Positions 52,509 through 60,919 of a stretch of 64,000 nt of DNA are shown here, piece by piece (the stretch's first letter is position 1; each line of letters opens with the position of its first letter). Location: contig JAEWXC010000073.1 of NCBI GenBank assembly GCA_023396115.1, positions 3,855-67,854 on the forward strand, read 5' to 3'. Both the position numbers and the translations under genes were made by a program. The notes below the pieces were generated by a model. It saw nothing but the letters and a program-made list of their open reading frames with translations, was not told the origin of the DNA and made no database searches. Origin of the DNA: Actinomycetes bacterium. GTDB taxonomy: Bacteria > Actinomycetota > Actinomycetes > Propionibacteriales > Nocardioidaceae.

Positions 52509-53780
52509 TCAGCCGGAGTGCGTGGTGACCCCGTAGCGCGCGCGGCTGGCCAGGGCCCACTTCGCGACCGGGACGCTGACCAGCGAGGTGGCCATGATGA
52601 TCGCGGCCAGGGCCCACCAGCCCTCCCGGCCCTGGTCGACGCAGAAGAACGCCACCAGCGGCGGGCCGCCGATCTCGACGATGCCCCAGCTCAGCCCGGC
52701 GAAGCCCTGGTACTGACCCTGCTTCTCGTGCGGGGCCAGGCCCATCTGCAGGCTCCACTGGCCGCCGGAGCCGATCATCTCGCCGACCACGTGCACCAGT
52801 GAGCCGGTGACCAGCAGCGCCACCGCCACGCTCACCGAGGCACTGTCGGCGAAGGAGACCACCACGAAGCCGCCGGCGATGAACGCCCCGCCCACGACCA
52901 GGGCCTTCGCGCCGCTCACCACGGTGTCGCTGCGCCGGGAGAAGCGGACCTGGAAGAGCGCGACCACGGCGGTGTTCATCACCAGCAGGGTCGCCACCAT
53001 CCAGGTCGGGGCGTCGGTGTGCTCGGAGATGTAGAGCGCGATGCCCAGGTCCATCACCACGAAGTGCAGCGCGAAGATGCCGGTGAGCACGACGACCACC
53101 AGGTAGGGCAGGTCCCGGGCGACCGCCAGGCGGGGTTCGCCCGCGGCGCGCGGGTGGGCCGGCAGGTGCGGCAGCCGGGAGGTGACCAGGGCAGCGATCC
53201 CGGTGAAGACCGTGTTCAGGGCGAAGACCCCGACGTAGGCCCAGGTCTCGTCGATGGTCAGGGCGAGCCCGCCGAACAGGGCGCCGAGTCCGAGGGCGGA
53301 GTTGGTGACCGCCCGCAGGTAGGCCTTGAACAGCACCCCGCGGCCCCCGGTGGCGATCTGGGCGATCACGCCCTGGCGCACCGCGTTGGCGGAGCGCTCG
53401 AAGAACGCCTGCACGCCGAGCAGCAGGGTGAGCACCAGCGGCGTCGCGGCCAGCACCGGCCAGAACGCGGTGAGCGCGGCGCCGGCCATCAGCCAGATCA
53501 GCACCTCGCGCGGGCCGCGCCGGTCGGCGAACTGGCCGGCGGGCACCTGGACGAGCAGGCCGACGATGCCGGCCACGGAGAGGGCCAGGGCCACCTCGGC
53601 GGCGCTGAACCCGACGATCCGGGTGAAGTAGAGGGCCGAGGTGGTGAGCACCGCGCCCGCCCCGAACCGGTTGGCGAACGACCCGAGGGCCAGCACCCGC
53701 AGCTCGGGTTCCACGGGGATGCCCCGGTGGGTCAACGGGTCCGCCGCCGTCAGTTGCTTCACGGGGGACCCGTCCGACAT
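52509..53780 (-). CDS. MFS transporter, probable drug or metabolite exporter
   Basis: 423 residues, about twelve transmembrane helices; the MFS loop motif GQFADRRGPREVL lies after the second helix. The substrate is unknown. ATG 53780 has AAAGGAG 7 bases upstream; GTG 53786 is less likely. A near-palindromic TTATCT...AGATAA box precedes it, so a MarR-type repressor probably controls it. Confidence 0.9.
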   Translation of the reverse strand: MSDGSPVKQLTAADPLTHRGIPVEPELRVLALGSFANRFGAGAVLTTSALYFTRIVGFSAAEVALALSVAGIVGLLVQVPAGQFADRRGPREVLIWLMAGAALTAFWPVLAATPLVLTLLLGVQAFFERSANAVRQGVIAQIATGGRGVLFKAYLRAVTNSALGLGALFGGLALTIDETWAYVGVFALNTVFTGIAALVTSRLPHLPAHPRAAGEPRLAVARDLPYLVVVVLTGIFALHFVVMDLGIALYISEHTDAPTWMVATLLVMNTAVVALFQVRFSRRSDTVVSGAKALVVGGAFIAGGFVVVSFADSASVSVAVALLVTGSLVHVVGEMIGSGGQWSLQMGLAPHEKQGQYQGFAGLSWGIVEIGGPPLVAFFCVDQGREGWWALAAIIMATSLVSVPVAKWALASRARYGVTTHSG

Positions 53781-53793
53781 CTGCACGCTCCTT

Positions 53794-53813
53794 TTATCTC
53801 GACATCAAGATAA
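53794..53813 (-). promoter_or_regulatory. MarR-type palindromic operator
   Basis: TTATCTCGACATCAAGATAA: arms TTATCT and AGATAA, with inner matches ATCTYGA/TCRAGAT. It covers the region between the MFS ribosome site and upstream DNA. Confidence 0.55.
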
Positions 53814-53931
53814 ATCGTCGGACGGCAAAGAACAACTCGCCGGCCCGGTGGGCGGGTGCCGGGTGGTCAGGGTCACGTGGTGCGTCCCGGGCACATGCCG
53901 GACAGCGGGTCGTCGCGCCCGGGCGATCACC

Positions 53932-53937
53932 TAGGCT
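53932..53937 (+). promoter_or_regulatory. -10 box, leaderless promoter of mec
   Basis: TAGGCT with 6 bases to GTG 53944. Confidence 0.55.
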
Positions 53938-53943
53938 CGTGGG

Positions 53944-54375
53944 GTGCTCACCATCGACCAGTCAGTCGTCGACGCGATCGTCGCCCACGCCAAGCGGGAC
54001 CACCCCGACGAGGCGTGCGGGATCGTGGCCGGCCCCGAGGGCAGTGACCGCCCGGAGCGGCTGGTCGAGATGGTCAACGCCGCCGGCAGCCCCACGTTCT
54101 ACGAGTTCGACTCCACCGAGCTGCTCGCGCTCTACAAGGACATGTGGTCGCGCGACGAGGAGCCGGTGGTCGTCTACCACTCCCACACCGCGACCGAGGC
54201 GTACCCGAGCCGCACCGACATCGGGCTGGCCAGCGAGCCCGGCGCCCACTACGTCCTGGTCTCCACCCGCGAGCACGGGAACAATCCCGGCCCCGTGGAG
54301 TTCAGGTCCTACAGGATCGTCGACGGGGAGGTGACCGAGGAGGAGATCTCGGTCGTCCCCACGCTCGCCACCTGA
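53944..54375 (+). CDS. mec: JAMM-type metallopeptidase Mec (CysO-cysteine hydrolase)
   Basis: 143 residues. The zinc motif HxHx7Sx2D is H80-SHTATEAYPSRT-D93, with glutamate E23 in DEACGIVAG; this is a JAB/MPN+ peptidase. In Mycobacterium tuberculosis Mec releases cysteine from the CysO-cysteine adduct. The gene heads the cluster mec-cysO-(NYN)-cysM, so that role is very likely. Leaderless GTG start. Confidence 0.94.
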   Translation: MLTIDQSVVDAIVAHAKRDHPDEACGIVAGPEGSDRPERLVEMVNAAGSPTFYEFDSTELLALYKDMWSRDEEPVVVYHSHTATEAYPSRTDIGLASEPGAHYVLVSTREHGNNPGPVEFRSYRIVDGEVTEEEISVVPTLAT

Positions 54376-54428
54376 CCCAGCACCACCACCCCGTCCAGCA
54401 CCACCCAGCACCCCACGAGGAGCACCCC

Positions 54429-54704
54429 ATGGCCATCGAGGTCCGGATCCCCACCATCCTGCGCACCTACACCGGCGGCGAGAAGGCCGTCACCGGCGAG
54501 GGCGCCACCCTCGGCGCGCTGATCGAGAACCTGGAGGCCAACCACCCGGGCATCGGTGAGCGCCTGCTCGACAACGGCGCCCTGCGCCGCTTCGTCAACG
54601 TCTACGTCAACGACGAGGACGTCCGGTTCATCGGTGGCTTGGACGCCACCCTCTCCGACGGCGACCAGGTCGTCGTGCTGCCGGCCGTCGCCGGCGGCTG
54701 CTGA
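54429..54704 (+). CDS. cysO: Sulfur carrier CysO (ThiS/MoaD-like)
   Basis: 91-residue ubiquitin-fold sulfur carrier. As the thiocarboxylate it donates sulfur to O-phosphoserine on CysM, forming a CysO-cysteine conjugate that Mec cleaves. The beta-grasp sequence ends LPAVAGGC: the expected C-terminal diglycine is followed by an encoded cysteine that must be removed to free Gly-Gly, a job for the Mec peptidase. GAGGAG precedes the ATG. Assigned from family and context. Confidence 0.92.
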   Translation: MAIEVRIPTILRTYTGGEKAVTGEGATLGALIENLEANHPGIGERLLDNGALRRFVNVYVNDEDVRFIGGLDATLSDGDQVVVLPAVAGGC

Positions 54705-54718
54705 ACAGGAGCACTGAC

Positions 54719-55279
54719 GTGGCCCAGCGGCGCACCTTCGTCCTCGTCGACGGGGAGAACATCGACGCGACGCTGGGCAACAACGTCCTGGGTCGGCGCC
54801 CCGCGCCCGACGAGAGGCCCCGCTGGGAGCGGGTCACCGACTTCGTCCGGGAGGGGTGGGACCAGCCGGTCACCGGCCTGTTCTTCCTCAACGCCACCAA
54901 CGGTGCGCTGCCGACCGCGTTCGTCCAGGCCCTGCTGGCCATGGACTACCGGCCGGTGCCGCTGGCCGGTGACGGCGGCGAGGAGAAGGTCGTCGACGTC
55001 GGTATCCAGCGCACCCTGGCGGCGCTGCTCGAGCACGACGACGCCGACGTGGTGCTGGTCAGCCACGACGCCGACTTCGCCCGCGACCTGGGCAACCTGC
55101 TCGACGGGCGCCGGCAGCTGGCGCTGATCGGCTTCCGCGAGTTCATGAGCCAGCAGCTCTCCGGGCTGGGTATCAAGGTCTTCGACCTCGAGGACGACGT
55201 CGCCGCGTTCCGGCAGCCGCTGCCGCGGGTGCGGATCATCCCGCTCTCGACGTTCGACCCCGAGCAGTTCCTGCGCTGA
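54719..55279 (+). CDS. NYN-domain (PIN-like) putative ribonuclease
   Basis: 186 residues. The VLVDGENIDATLG opening (first acidic site), TGLFFLNATNG, GGEEKVVDVGIQRTLAALLEHDDADVVLVSHDADFARDL (acidic cluster) match the NYN/PIN-like nuclease fold. It sits between cysO and cysM, 14 bases after cysO and 32 bases before cysM, so it is transcribed with the cysteine genes. A nuclease in this place is unexpected. GTG 54719 start. Confidence 0.87.
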   Translation: MAQRRTFVLVDGENIDATLGNNVLGRRPAPDERPRWERVTDFVREGWDQPVTGLFFLNATNGALPTAFVQALLAMDYRPVPLAGDGGEEKVVDVGIQRTLAALLEHDDADVVLVSHDADFARDLGNLLDGRRQLALIGFREFMSQQLSGLGIKVFDLEDDVAAFRQPLPRVRIIPLSTFDPEQFLR

Positions 55280-55311
55280 AGCCCCACCCCACACGACCCG
55301 AAAGGTCCTCC

Positions 55312-56259
55312 ATGCGTCACGACAACCTGCTCGCCTCCGTCGGCAACACGCCGCTGGTGGGCCTGCCGCGGCTGTCGCCCAGCCCGCAGGTGCGGCTGTG
55401 GGCCAAGCTGGAGGACCGCAACCCGACCGGGTCGATCAAGGACCGTCCGGCGCTGAAGATGATCGAGGTCGCCGAGGCCGACGGGACCCTGCGGCCCGGG
55501 TGCACGATCCTGGAGCCGACCTCGGGCAACACCGGGATCTCGCTGGCCATGGCGGCCAAGCTCAAGGGCTACCGGATCGTCTGCGTGATGCCGGAGAACA
55601 CCTCCGAGGAGCGCCGCAAGCTGCTGCGGATGTGGGGCGCCGAGATCGTCTCCAGCCCCGCGGCCGGCGGCTCCAACGAGGCCGTGCGGGTGGCCAAGGT
55701 GCTGGCCGCCGAGCACCCCGACTGGGTGATGCTCTACCAGTACGGCAACGCCGCCAACGCGCTCGCGCACGAGGAGGGCACCGGTCCCGAGCTGCTCGCC
55801 GACCTGCCCGAGATCACCCACTTCGTGGCCGGCCTGGGCACCACCGGCACTCTGATGGGTGTCTCCCGGTTCTTCCGCTCCGCCAAGCCGGACGTGCGCA
55901 TCGTCGCCGCCGAGCCGCGCTACGGCGAGCTGGTCTACGGCCTCCGCAACCTGGACGAGGGGTTCGTCCCGGAGCTGTACGACGCCTCGCTGATCGACTC
56001 CCGGTTCTCGGTGGGTCCGCGGGACGCGGTGCGCCGGGTGCGTGACCTGCTCGAGCTCGAGGGGATCTTCGCGGGGGTCTCGACCGGCGCGATCCTGCAC
56101 GCCGCGATGGGTCAGGCCGCCAAGGCGGTCAAGGCCGGCGAGTCGGCCGACATCGCGTTCGTGGTCGCCGACGGCGGTTGGAAGTACCTGTCCACCGGCG
56201 CCTACGAGGGCACCGTCGACGAGGCCGAGGACCGGCTCGAGGGCCAGCTCTGGGCCTGA
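55312..56259 (+). CDS. cysM: Cysteine synthase of CysM type (O-phosphoserine sulfhydrylase)
   Basis: 315 residues, PLP enzyme. K43 in TGSIKDRPA binds pyridoxal phosphate; SGNTGIS and the GLGTTGTLMG phosphate-binding loop are present. In Actinobacteria CysM takes O-phosphoserine and the CysO thiocarboxylate, and RNLDEGFVPELYD resembles that type. CysO and Mec genes upstream support this rather than the O-acetylserine type. Confidence 0.93.
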   Translation: MRHDNLLASVGNTPLVGLPRLSPSPQVRLWAKLEDRNPTGSIKDRPALKMIEVAEADGTLRPGCTILEPTSGNTGISLAMAAKLKGYRIVCVMPENTSEERRKLLRMWGAEIVSSPAAGGSNEAVRVAKVLAAEHPDWVMLYQYGNAANALAHEEGTGPELLADLPEITHFVAGLGTTGTLMGVSRFFRSAKPDVRIVAAEPRYGELVYGLRNLDEGFVPELYDASLIDSRFSVGPRDAVRRVRDLLELEGIFAGVSTGAILHAAMGQAAKAVKAGESADIAFVVADGGWKYLSTGAYEGTVDEAEDRLEGQLWA

Positions 56260-56310
56260 GCCCACCCCGTCCCATGTAGCCGTCCGGGTGACGGCTGCCC
56301 GGGGCGCGCG

Positions 56311-56316
56311 TAGCCT
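56311..56316 (+). promoter_or_regulatory. -10 box upstream of the DUF3152 gene
   Basis: TAGCCT, 7 bases before the GTG at 56324. Confidence 0.5.
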
Positions 56317-56323
56317 CGACGGA

Positions 56324-57247
56324 GTGATCCGCCCGTTCGCTGCCGCCTCTGCGGCCACCCTGTTCGCGCTGGTGGTACTCCTGGTCCCGGCCACCGCCGC
56401 CCCGCTGGCCCCGAGCGCCCCGAGCGCCCGGAACAGCCCGGCCCCGGACCCGGCCACGGTCGTGGTCGTGGACGGCCGCGCCGAGCCGCCCCAGCCCGAG
56501 CTGCGTCAGCGGCCGAAGGTCCGCGGCGACCACCGGTTCGGCCAGAAGGTCCGGGCCACCCGCGGCCGTTGGCGCCACGGTAGCGACGTCGACGAGGTGC
56601 GGTTCCGGTGGATGCGTGACGGGGAGCCGATCCGCGGACGACGGGCCGGGGCGCGCAGCTACCGGATCGCGCCGCAGGACGTGGGGCACCGGATCAAGGT
56701 GCGGGTCCGGGTCCGGATCGCCGGGCAGCCGTGGGTCGAGGCGTCCAGCCGGTTCCGCAAGGCCCGGCACCGCCAGCCGGTGCGGCGCACGGTCACCTGG
56801 TCGTTGGCCACCCGCGGTCGGATCACCGCCGACGTGCGCGGTTTCGCCCGCAAGGCCCAGCAGACCTTCGACGACCCGCGCGGGTGGCGCGGGCACGGGG
56901 TGGAGTTCCGCCGGGTGGCCCGCGGGGGCAGCTTCACCCTGGTGCTGGCCGAGGCCTCGACGGTGCCGACGTTCTCCTCGGGGTGCAGTGCGCAGTGGAG
57001 CTGTCGGGTCGGCCGGTTCGTGGTGATCAACCAGACCCGCTGGCAGCACGCCTCGCCGGCCTGGAACGCGGCGAAGCGGTCGCTGCGCGACTACCGGCAC
57101 ATGGTGGTCAACCACGAGACCGGTCACTGGCTGGGGCGTGGGCACGCCCGCTGCGGTGGCCGCGGCCAGCTGGCGCCGGTGATGATGCAGCAGTCGAAGG
57201 GGCGGGCCGGGTGCCGGTTCAACCCCTGGCCGCTCCGCGGCGAATAG
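56324..57247 (+). CDS. Secreted DUF3152 metzincin-like putative protease
   Basis: 307 residues. Signal peptide (to about 27), Arg-rich Ig-like domain resembling the modules at 33951, then DUF3152: SCRVGRFVVINQTRW and VVNHETGHWLGRGHARC, where HExxHxxxxxH is a metzincin zinc site. The zinc motif suggests activity but no substrate is known. GTG 56324 with leaderless -10 box. Confidence 0.85.
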   Translation: MIRPFAAASAATLFALVVLLVPATAAPLAPSAPSARNSPAPDPATVVVVDGRAEPPQPELRQRPKVRGDHRFGQKVRATRGRWRHGSDVDEVRFRWMRDGEPIRGRRAGARSYRIAPQDVGHRIKVRVRVRIAGQPWVEASSRFRKARHRQPVRRTVTWSLATRGRITADVRGFARKAQQTFDDPRGWRGHGVEFRRVARGGSFTLVLAEASTVPTFSSGCSAQWSCRVGRFVVINQTRWQHASPAWNAAKRSLRDYRHMVVNHETGHWLGRGHARCGGRGQLAPVMMQQSKGRAGCRFNPWPLRGE

Positions 57248-57249
57248 GC

Positions 57250-57310
57250 AGAGCCGCTGCGCGGCGAGTGACAGAGCCGCTCCTCGGCCAATGAAGAGAC
57301 GCTGCGCCGC
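57250..57310 (+). repeat. Three imperfect tandem units, 22-23 bp
   Basis: AGAGCCGCTGCGCGGC (57250), AGAGCCGCTCCTCGGC (57273) and AGAGACGCTGCGCCGC (57295), immediately after the DUF3152 stop. Confidence 0.7.
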
Positions 57311-57327
57311 GGGGTGCGGCCGCCGGC

Positions 57328-58410
57328 TCAGTTCGGTCCGACGTCGAGCGACTGGTCGGCGTTGAGCCCGCTGCCGGGCAGGGCGGGCAGCCCGAGCAGG
57401 TCCAGGGCCAGGTTGGCGACCATGGCGTTGCGCACCGGCTGCGCGCCCCGGTAGGAGGGACGTCGCGAGCCGGGTCGGGCCAGGGTGTCGTTGAGGTCGT
57501 ACAGGTTGCCCCGGGTCACGCCGGGTCCGTGGACGACGAACGGGATCGTGTAGTTCACCTTGCGGGTGGCGTCGCCGTGGCTGCGGCCCCGGCCGCCGTG
57601 GTCGGTGGTGACCACCAGGATCGCGTCGTCGGGCAGGGCGGTCACCACCCGGCCGAGCCGCCGGTCGGCGCGGGCCAGGGCGGTCCGGTAGGCGGGGGTG
57701 AGGTAGCCGCGGGCGTGGCCGACCTTGTCGGTGTCGGAGAGGTGCAGGAAGCGCAGCGCGGCCCGCTTGCGGGTCAGGTCCTTGACCATGACCCGGACGG
57801 CCTTTCCGTCGTCGTAGCTGGCGATCCGGAACTTGTCGAAGGCGGTGGGCCAGGACCGCTTCCACAGCGAGAACTTGGTCTTGGTGGCGACAGCGACGGT
57901 GCGTCCGCCGGCGGCCTTGACCTGGCTGAAGACTGACTCGACGTCCGAGCCGGCGGCCTCGGAGATGGTGGCGGGCTGGGCCCGGTCGTCGTTCCAGGTG
58001 ACCCCGTGGCCGCCGTGCCGGGGGTTGATCCGCCGGGAGGTGACCATGCCGGTGTGGTTGGGCAGCGTCTCGGTCCGCTCCCGGGCGGTGCGGGCGTTGG
58101 TGGTGCCGGCGCCCCGGCGCAGCAGCCGGTGCAGCACCGGGGTGGTCTTCCGCCCGTACTTGCTCAGCGCCTTGCTGGGCAGCCCGTCGATGGAGACCAC
58201 CACGACCTGCGGGGCGTCGGGGGCGATCGGCTGGAGTCGCTGGCTGCCGGTGCCGTCCCGGTCGGCCGAGGCGTGGGTGGCGTCCGGGGACCGCTCGTCG
58301 GGGGTGCCGGCGCAGGCGGTGCCGCCGAGCAGCAGGCTCGTCGTGCAGGCCACCACCACGGGGACACGGACGGTACGGCGCAGGGCGGGGAGGTTCCTCG
58401 AGATCAGCAC
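57328..58410 (-). CDS. Alkaline phosphatase/NPP-like lipoprotein
   Basis: 360 residues. A lipobox (GGTAC) follows a signal peptide. The phosphodiesterase/NPP core has SIDGLPSKAL (metal Asp), ERTETLPNHTGM (Thr/Asn active site), LSDTDKVGH and TTDHGGRGRSH (Asp, His ligands). It probably hydrolyses phosphoester bonds on the cell surface. GTG 58410 was chosen because it starts the signal peptide; the ORF extends further upstream to 58503. Divergent from murI. Confidence 0.82.
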   Translation of the reverse strand: MLISRNLPALRRTVRVPVVVACTTSLLLGGTACAGTPDERSPDATHASADRDGTGSQRLQPIAPDAPQVVVVSIDGLPSKALSKYGRKTTPVLHRLLRRGAGTTNARTARERTETLPNHTGMVTSRRINPRHGGHGVTWNDDRAQPATISEAAGSDVESVFSQVKAAGGRTVAVATKTKFSLWKRSWPTAFDKFRIASYDDGKAVRVMVKDLTRKRAALRFLHLSDTDKVGHARGYLTPAYRTALARADRRLGRVVTALPDDAILVVTTDHGGRGRSHGDATRKVNYTIPFVVHGPGVTRGNLYDLNDTLARPGSRRPSYRGAQPVRNAMVANLALDLLGLPALPGSGLNADQSLDVGPN

Positions 58411-58507
58411 CCGGCCAGTGTAGGAGCGCCCGGCCGGGTCCGGCTCGACGTCGTCGCCGGGGGCGTGACATCGGTCGCCATTCGTGGGCACCGGTGCCGA
58501 CACCGCC

Positions 58508-58513
58508 TAGGCT
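58508..58513 (+). promoter_or_regulatory. -10 box, leaderless promoter of murI
   Basis: TAGGCT with 6 bases to GTG 58520, like mec; supports the second of two GTG codons. Confidence 0.5.
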
Positions 58514-58519
58514 GTCGTG

Positions 58520-59332
58520 GTGAGCACCCGTGACGTCGACGCCCCCATCGGGATCTTCGACTCCGGGTTCGGCGGTCTCACCGTGGCCCGTTCGGTGATC
58601 GACCAGCTGCCCCACGAGTCGGTGCTCTACCTGGGTGACACCGCCCGCCAGCCGTACGGTCCCAAGCCGCTCGGCGAGGTGCGCGAGTACGCGCTGGAGT
58701 GCCTGGACCACCTGGTCGGCCGTGGGGTGAAGATGCTCGTCATCGCCTGCAACTCGGCCAGCGCGGCGATGCTGCGCGACGCGCGTGAACGCTACGACGT
58801 GCCGGTCGTCGAGGTGATCCAGCCGGCCGTGCGTCGCGCCGTGGCGGCCAGCCGGACCGGGCAGATCGGGGTGATCTGCACCAGCGCCACCGCCGACTCC
58901 CGCGCCTACGAGGACACCTTCACCGCGGCGCCGCACGTCACCCTGCACACCCACGCCTGCCCCCGGTTCGTCGACTTCGTGGAGTCGGGGGTGACCTCGG
59001 GGGACGAGCTGATGTCGGTGGCCCACTCCTACCTCGACCCGCTGGTCTCCGCCGGCGTGGACACGTTGATCCTCGGGTGCACCCACTACCCGCTGCTGAC
59101 CGGTGTCATCTCCTACGTGATGGGCGACCAGGTCACCCTGGTCTCCTCGGCCGAGGAGTGCGCCAAGGACGTCTACCGGGTGCTGACCGCGCGTGACCTG
59201 ATGCGCCCGGCCGGTCCGGCGGTGCACGAGTTCCTCACCACCGGGGCGCCGGAGGACTTCGCTGAGGTGGGACGACGTTTCCTGGGGCCCGAACTCGGCG
59301 TGGCCTCGCAGTTCTCGGGGGTGCCGCGATGA
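58520..59332 (+). CDS. murI: Glutamate racemase
   Basis: 270 residues, making D-glutamate for peptidoglycan. The two catalytic cysteines lie in IACNSAS and GCTHYPL; PIGIFDSGFGGLTV opens the fold. GTG 58520 (VSTRDVDAP) was chosen by promoter spacing; GTG 58517 is also possible. The next gene overlaps by ATGA. Confidence 0.95.
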   Translation: MSTRDVDAPIGIFDSGFGGLTVARSVIDQLPHESVLYLGDTARQPYGPKPLGEVREYALECLDHLVGRGVKMLVIACNSASAAMLRDARERYDVPVVEVIQPAVRRAVAASRTGQIGVICTSATADSRAYEDTFTAAPHVTLHTHACPRFVDFVESGVTSGDELMSVAHSYLDPLVSAGVDTLILGCTHYPLLTGVISYVMGDQVTLVSSAEECAKDVYRVLTARDLMRPAGPAVHEFLTTGAPEDFAEVGRRFLGPELGVASQFSGVPR

Positions 59333-60084
59333 GGTTGACGGTGATCGGGTGCGCCGGCTCCTATCCCGGACCGGACTCCAGCAACAGCTGCTACCTGGTC
59401 GAGCACGAGCACGAGGGCCGGACCTGGCGGCTGCTGCTGGACCTGGGCAGCGGTGCGTTGGGGCGGTTGCAGCAGACCACCGACCCGCTGGCGATCGACG
59501 CGGTGTTCCTCTCGCACCTGCACGCCGACCACTGCCTGGACCTGTGCGGCTACTACGTGCTGCGCAAGTACCACCCGACCGGCCCGCAGCCCCGGCTGGC
59601 GGTGCACGGACCGGAGGGGACCGCGGACCGGATGGCGCGGGCCTACGACCTCGAGCTGGACCCGGGCATGCACGAGGAGTTCGACTTCCGCACCTACGCC
59701 GAGCCGGTGCGGGTGGGGCCGTTCACGGTGGAGGCGATCGAGGTCAACCACCCGGTCACCGCGTTCGCGCTGCGGGTCAGCGCCGGCGGCCGGGTGCTGG
59801 CCTACAGCGGCGACACCGGCACCTGCCCGCAGCTGGACGACGTGGCCCGGGACGCCGACCTGTGGTTGGTGGAGGCCTCGTTCGAGGAGGGCCGCCCCAA
59901 CCCGCCGGACCTGCACCTGACCGGGCGCGAGGGCGCGGAGGTGGCGGTGCGGGCGGGCGCTCGTCGCGTGGTGCTCACCCACGTGCCCCCGTGGCACGAC
60001 CCGGCCGTGGTGATGGCCGAGGCCGCCGCGGTCTGGGACGGTCCGCTGGACCGGGCCACCCCGGGCGCGGTCTTCGAGATCTGA
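59329..60084 (+). CDS. MBL-fold metal-dependent hydrolase
   Basis: 251 residues. Zinc motif HLHADHCLD, then YSGDTG and VVLTHVPPWHD, give the metallo-beta-lactamase sites. The family often lies beside murI and rph; here rph does not follow in the window. Role unknown. ATGA overlap with murI. Confidence 0.9.
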   Translation: MRLTVIGCAGSYPGPDSSNSCYLVEHEHEGRTWRLLLDLGSGALGRLQQTTDPLAIDAVFLSHLHADHCLDLCGYYVLRKYHPTGPQPRLAVHGPEGTADRMARAYDLELDPGMHEEFDFRTYAEPVRVGPFTVEAIEVNHPVTAFALRVSAGGRVLAYSGDTGTCPQLDDVARDADLWLVEASFEEGRPNPPDLHLTGREGAEVAVRAGARRVVLTHVPPWHDPAVVMAEAAAVWDGPLDRATPGAVFEI

Positions 60085-60135
60085 GCGGCCCCGGCTCGGG
60101 CTCGACCGTCGGGTTGTCCGCGCTCCACGGATCGA

Positions 60136-60201
60136 ACGCGCCGCTACGGCTCTGACGCGCCGCCACGGTTCGAACGCGCCGCCAGCGGTACTGACGCGCC
60201 G
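60136..60201 (+). repeat. Short tandem repeat, 19-20 bp
   Basis: ACGCGCCG recurs at 60136, 60155, 60174 and 60194 with flanks such as CGAACGCGCCGC and CTGACGCGCCGC, between two convergent genes. Confidence 0.75.
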
Positions 60202-60254
60202 GCATGCCAGTCGGTCTGTACGACCAACTGCGCGTTACAAGCGGTGGGGGAGCC

Positions 60255-60902
60255 TCAGGTCAGGCCGGCGTCGTGCACACAGATGGCGATCTGCACCCGG
60301 TTGGTGACCTCGAGCTTCTCGAAGAGCTTGGAGACGTGGGCCTTGACCGTGGGCACCGAGAGGAACAGCGAGCGGGCGATCTCGGCGTTGGTGAGCCCCT
60401 GGCCGACCGCCAGCGCGACCTCCCGCTCGCGCACGGTGAGCTGTTCCAGGCGGGCCGCGGCCCGCTCGGCGCGGCTGTCATCGCCGGAGCGGACCCGGCG
60501 GATCAACGAGGCGGTGGCCGAGGGCGACAGCATCGGGTCGCCGTCCACGACGGTCCGGATCGCGGCGACGATCTCGGCCGGCGGGGTGTCCTTGAGCAGG
60601 AAGCCCTCGGCGCCCGCGGCGACGGCGGAGACCACGTAGTCGTCGGCGTCGAAGGTGGTCAGCACGATCACCCGGGGCGGCGCGGGCTCGCGGTGCAGGG
60701 CGGTGGTGGCGGCCAGGCCGTCCATCACCGGCATCCGGATGTCCATCAGCACCACGTCCGGGCTCGTGCGGCGCACCTGGGCCAGGGCGGCGCGACCGTC
60801 ACCGGCCTCTCCGACCACTTCCAGGTCGGGCTGGCCGCCGAGCATCAGCGCCAGGGCGCTGCGCACGATCGGGTCGTCGTCGACCACCAGCACCCGGATC
60901 AC
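60255..60902 (-). CDS. NarL-type response regulator
   Basis: 215 residues: receiver domain with phosphorylated D54 (VVLMDIRMP), T81-like LTTFD and K101-like LLKD; LuxR-type helix-turn-helix at the C-terminus (LTNAEIARSLFLSVPTVKAH). Start GTG 60902 has GGAG 6 bases upstream; a longer start at 60941 overlaps the kinase end. Forms an operon with the kinase, 17 bases apart. Confidence 0.93.
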   Translation of the reverse strand: MIRVLVVDDDPIVRSALALMLGGQPDLEVVGEAGDGRAALAQVRRTSPDVVLMDIRMPVMDGLAATTALHREPAPPRVIVLTTFDADDYVVSAVAAGAEGFLLKDTPPAEIVAAIRTVVDGDPMLSPSATASLIRRVRSGDDSRAERAAARLEQLTVREREVALAVGQGLTNAEIARSLFLSVPTVKAHVSKLFEKLEVTNRVQIAICVHDAGLT

Positions 60903-60919
60903 GGAGCACTCCGCGGGGT

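Noticed and set aside
56129..59227. 1032-codon ORF on the minus strand
   Set aside because: Runs opposite to cysM, DUF3152 and murI, and in another frame of the phosphodiesterase gene; no domain in the translation.
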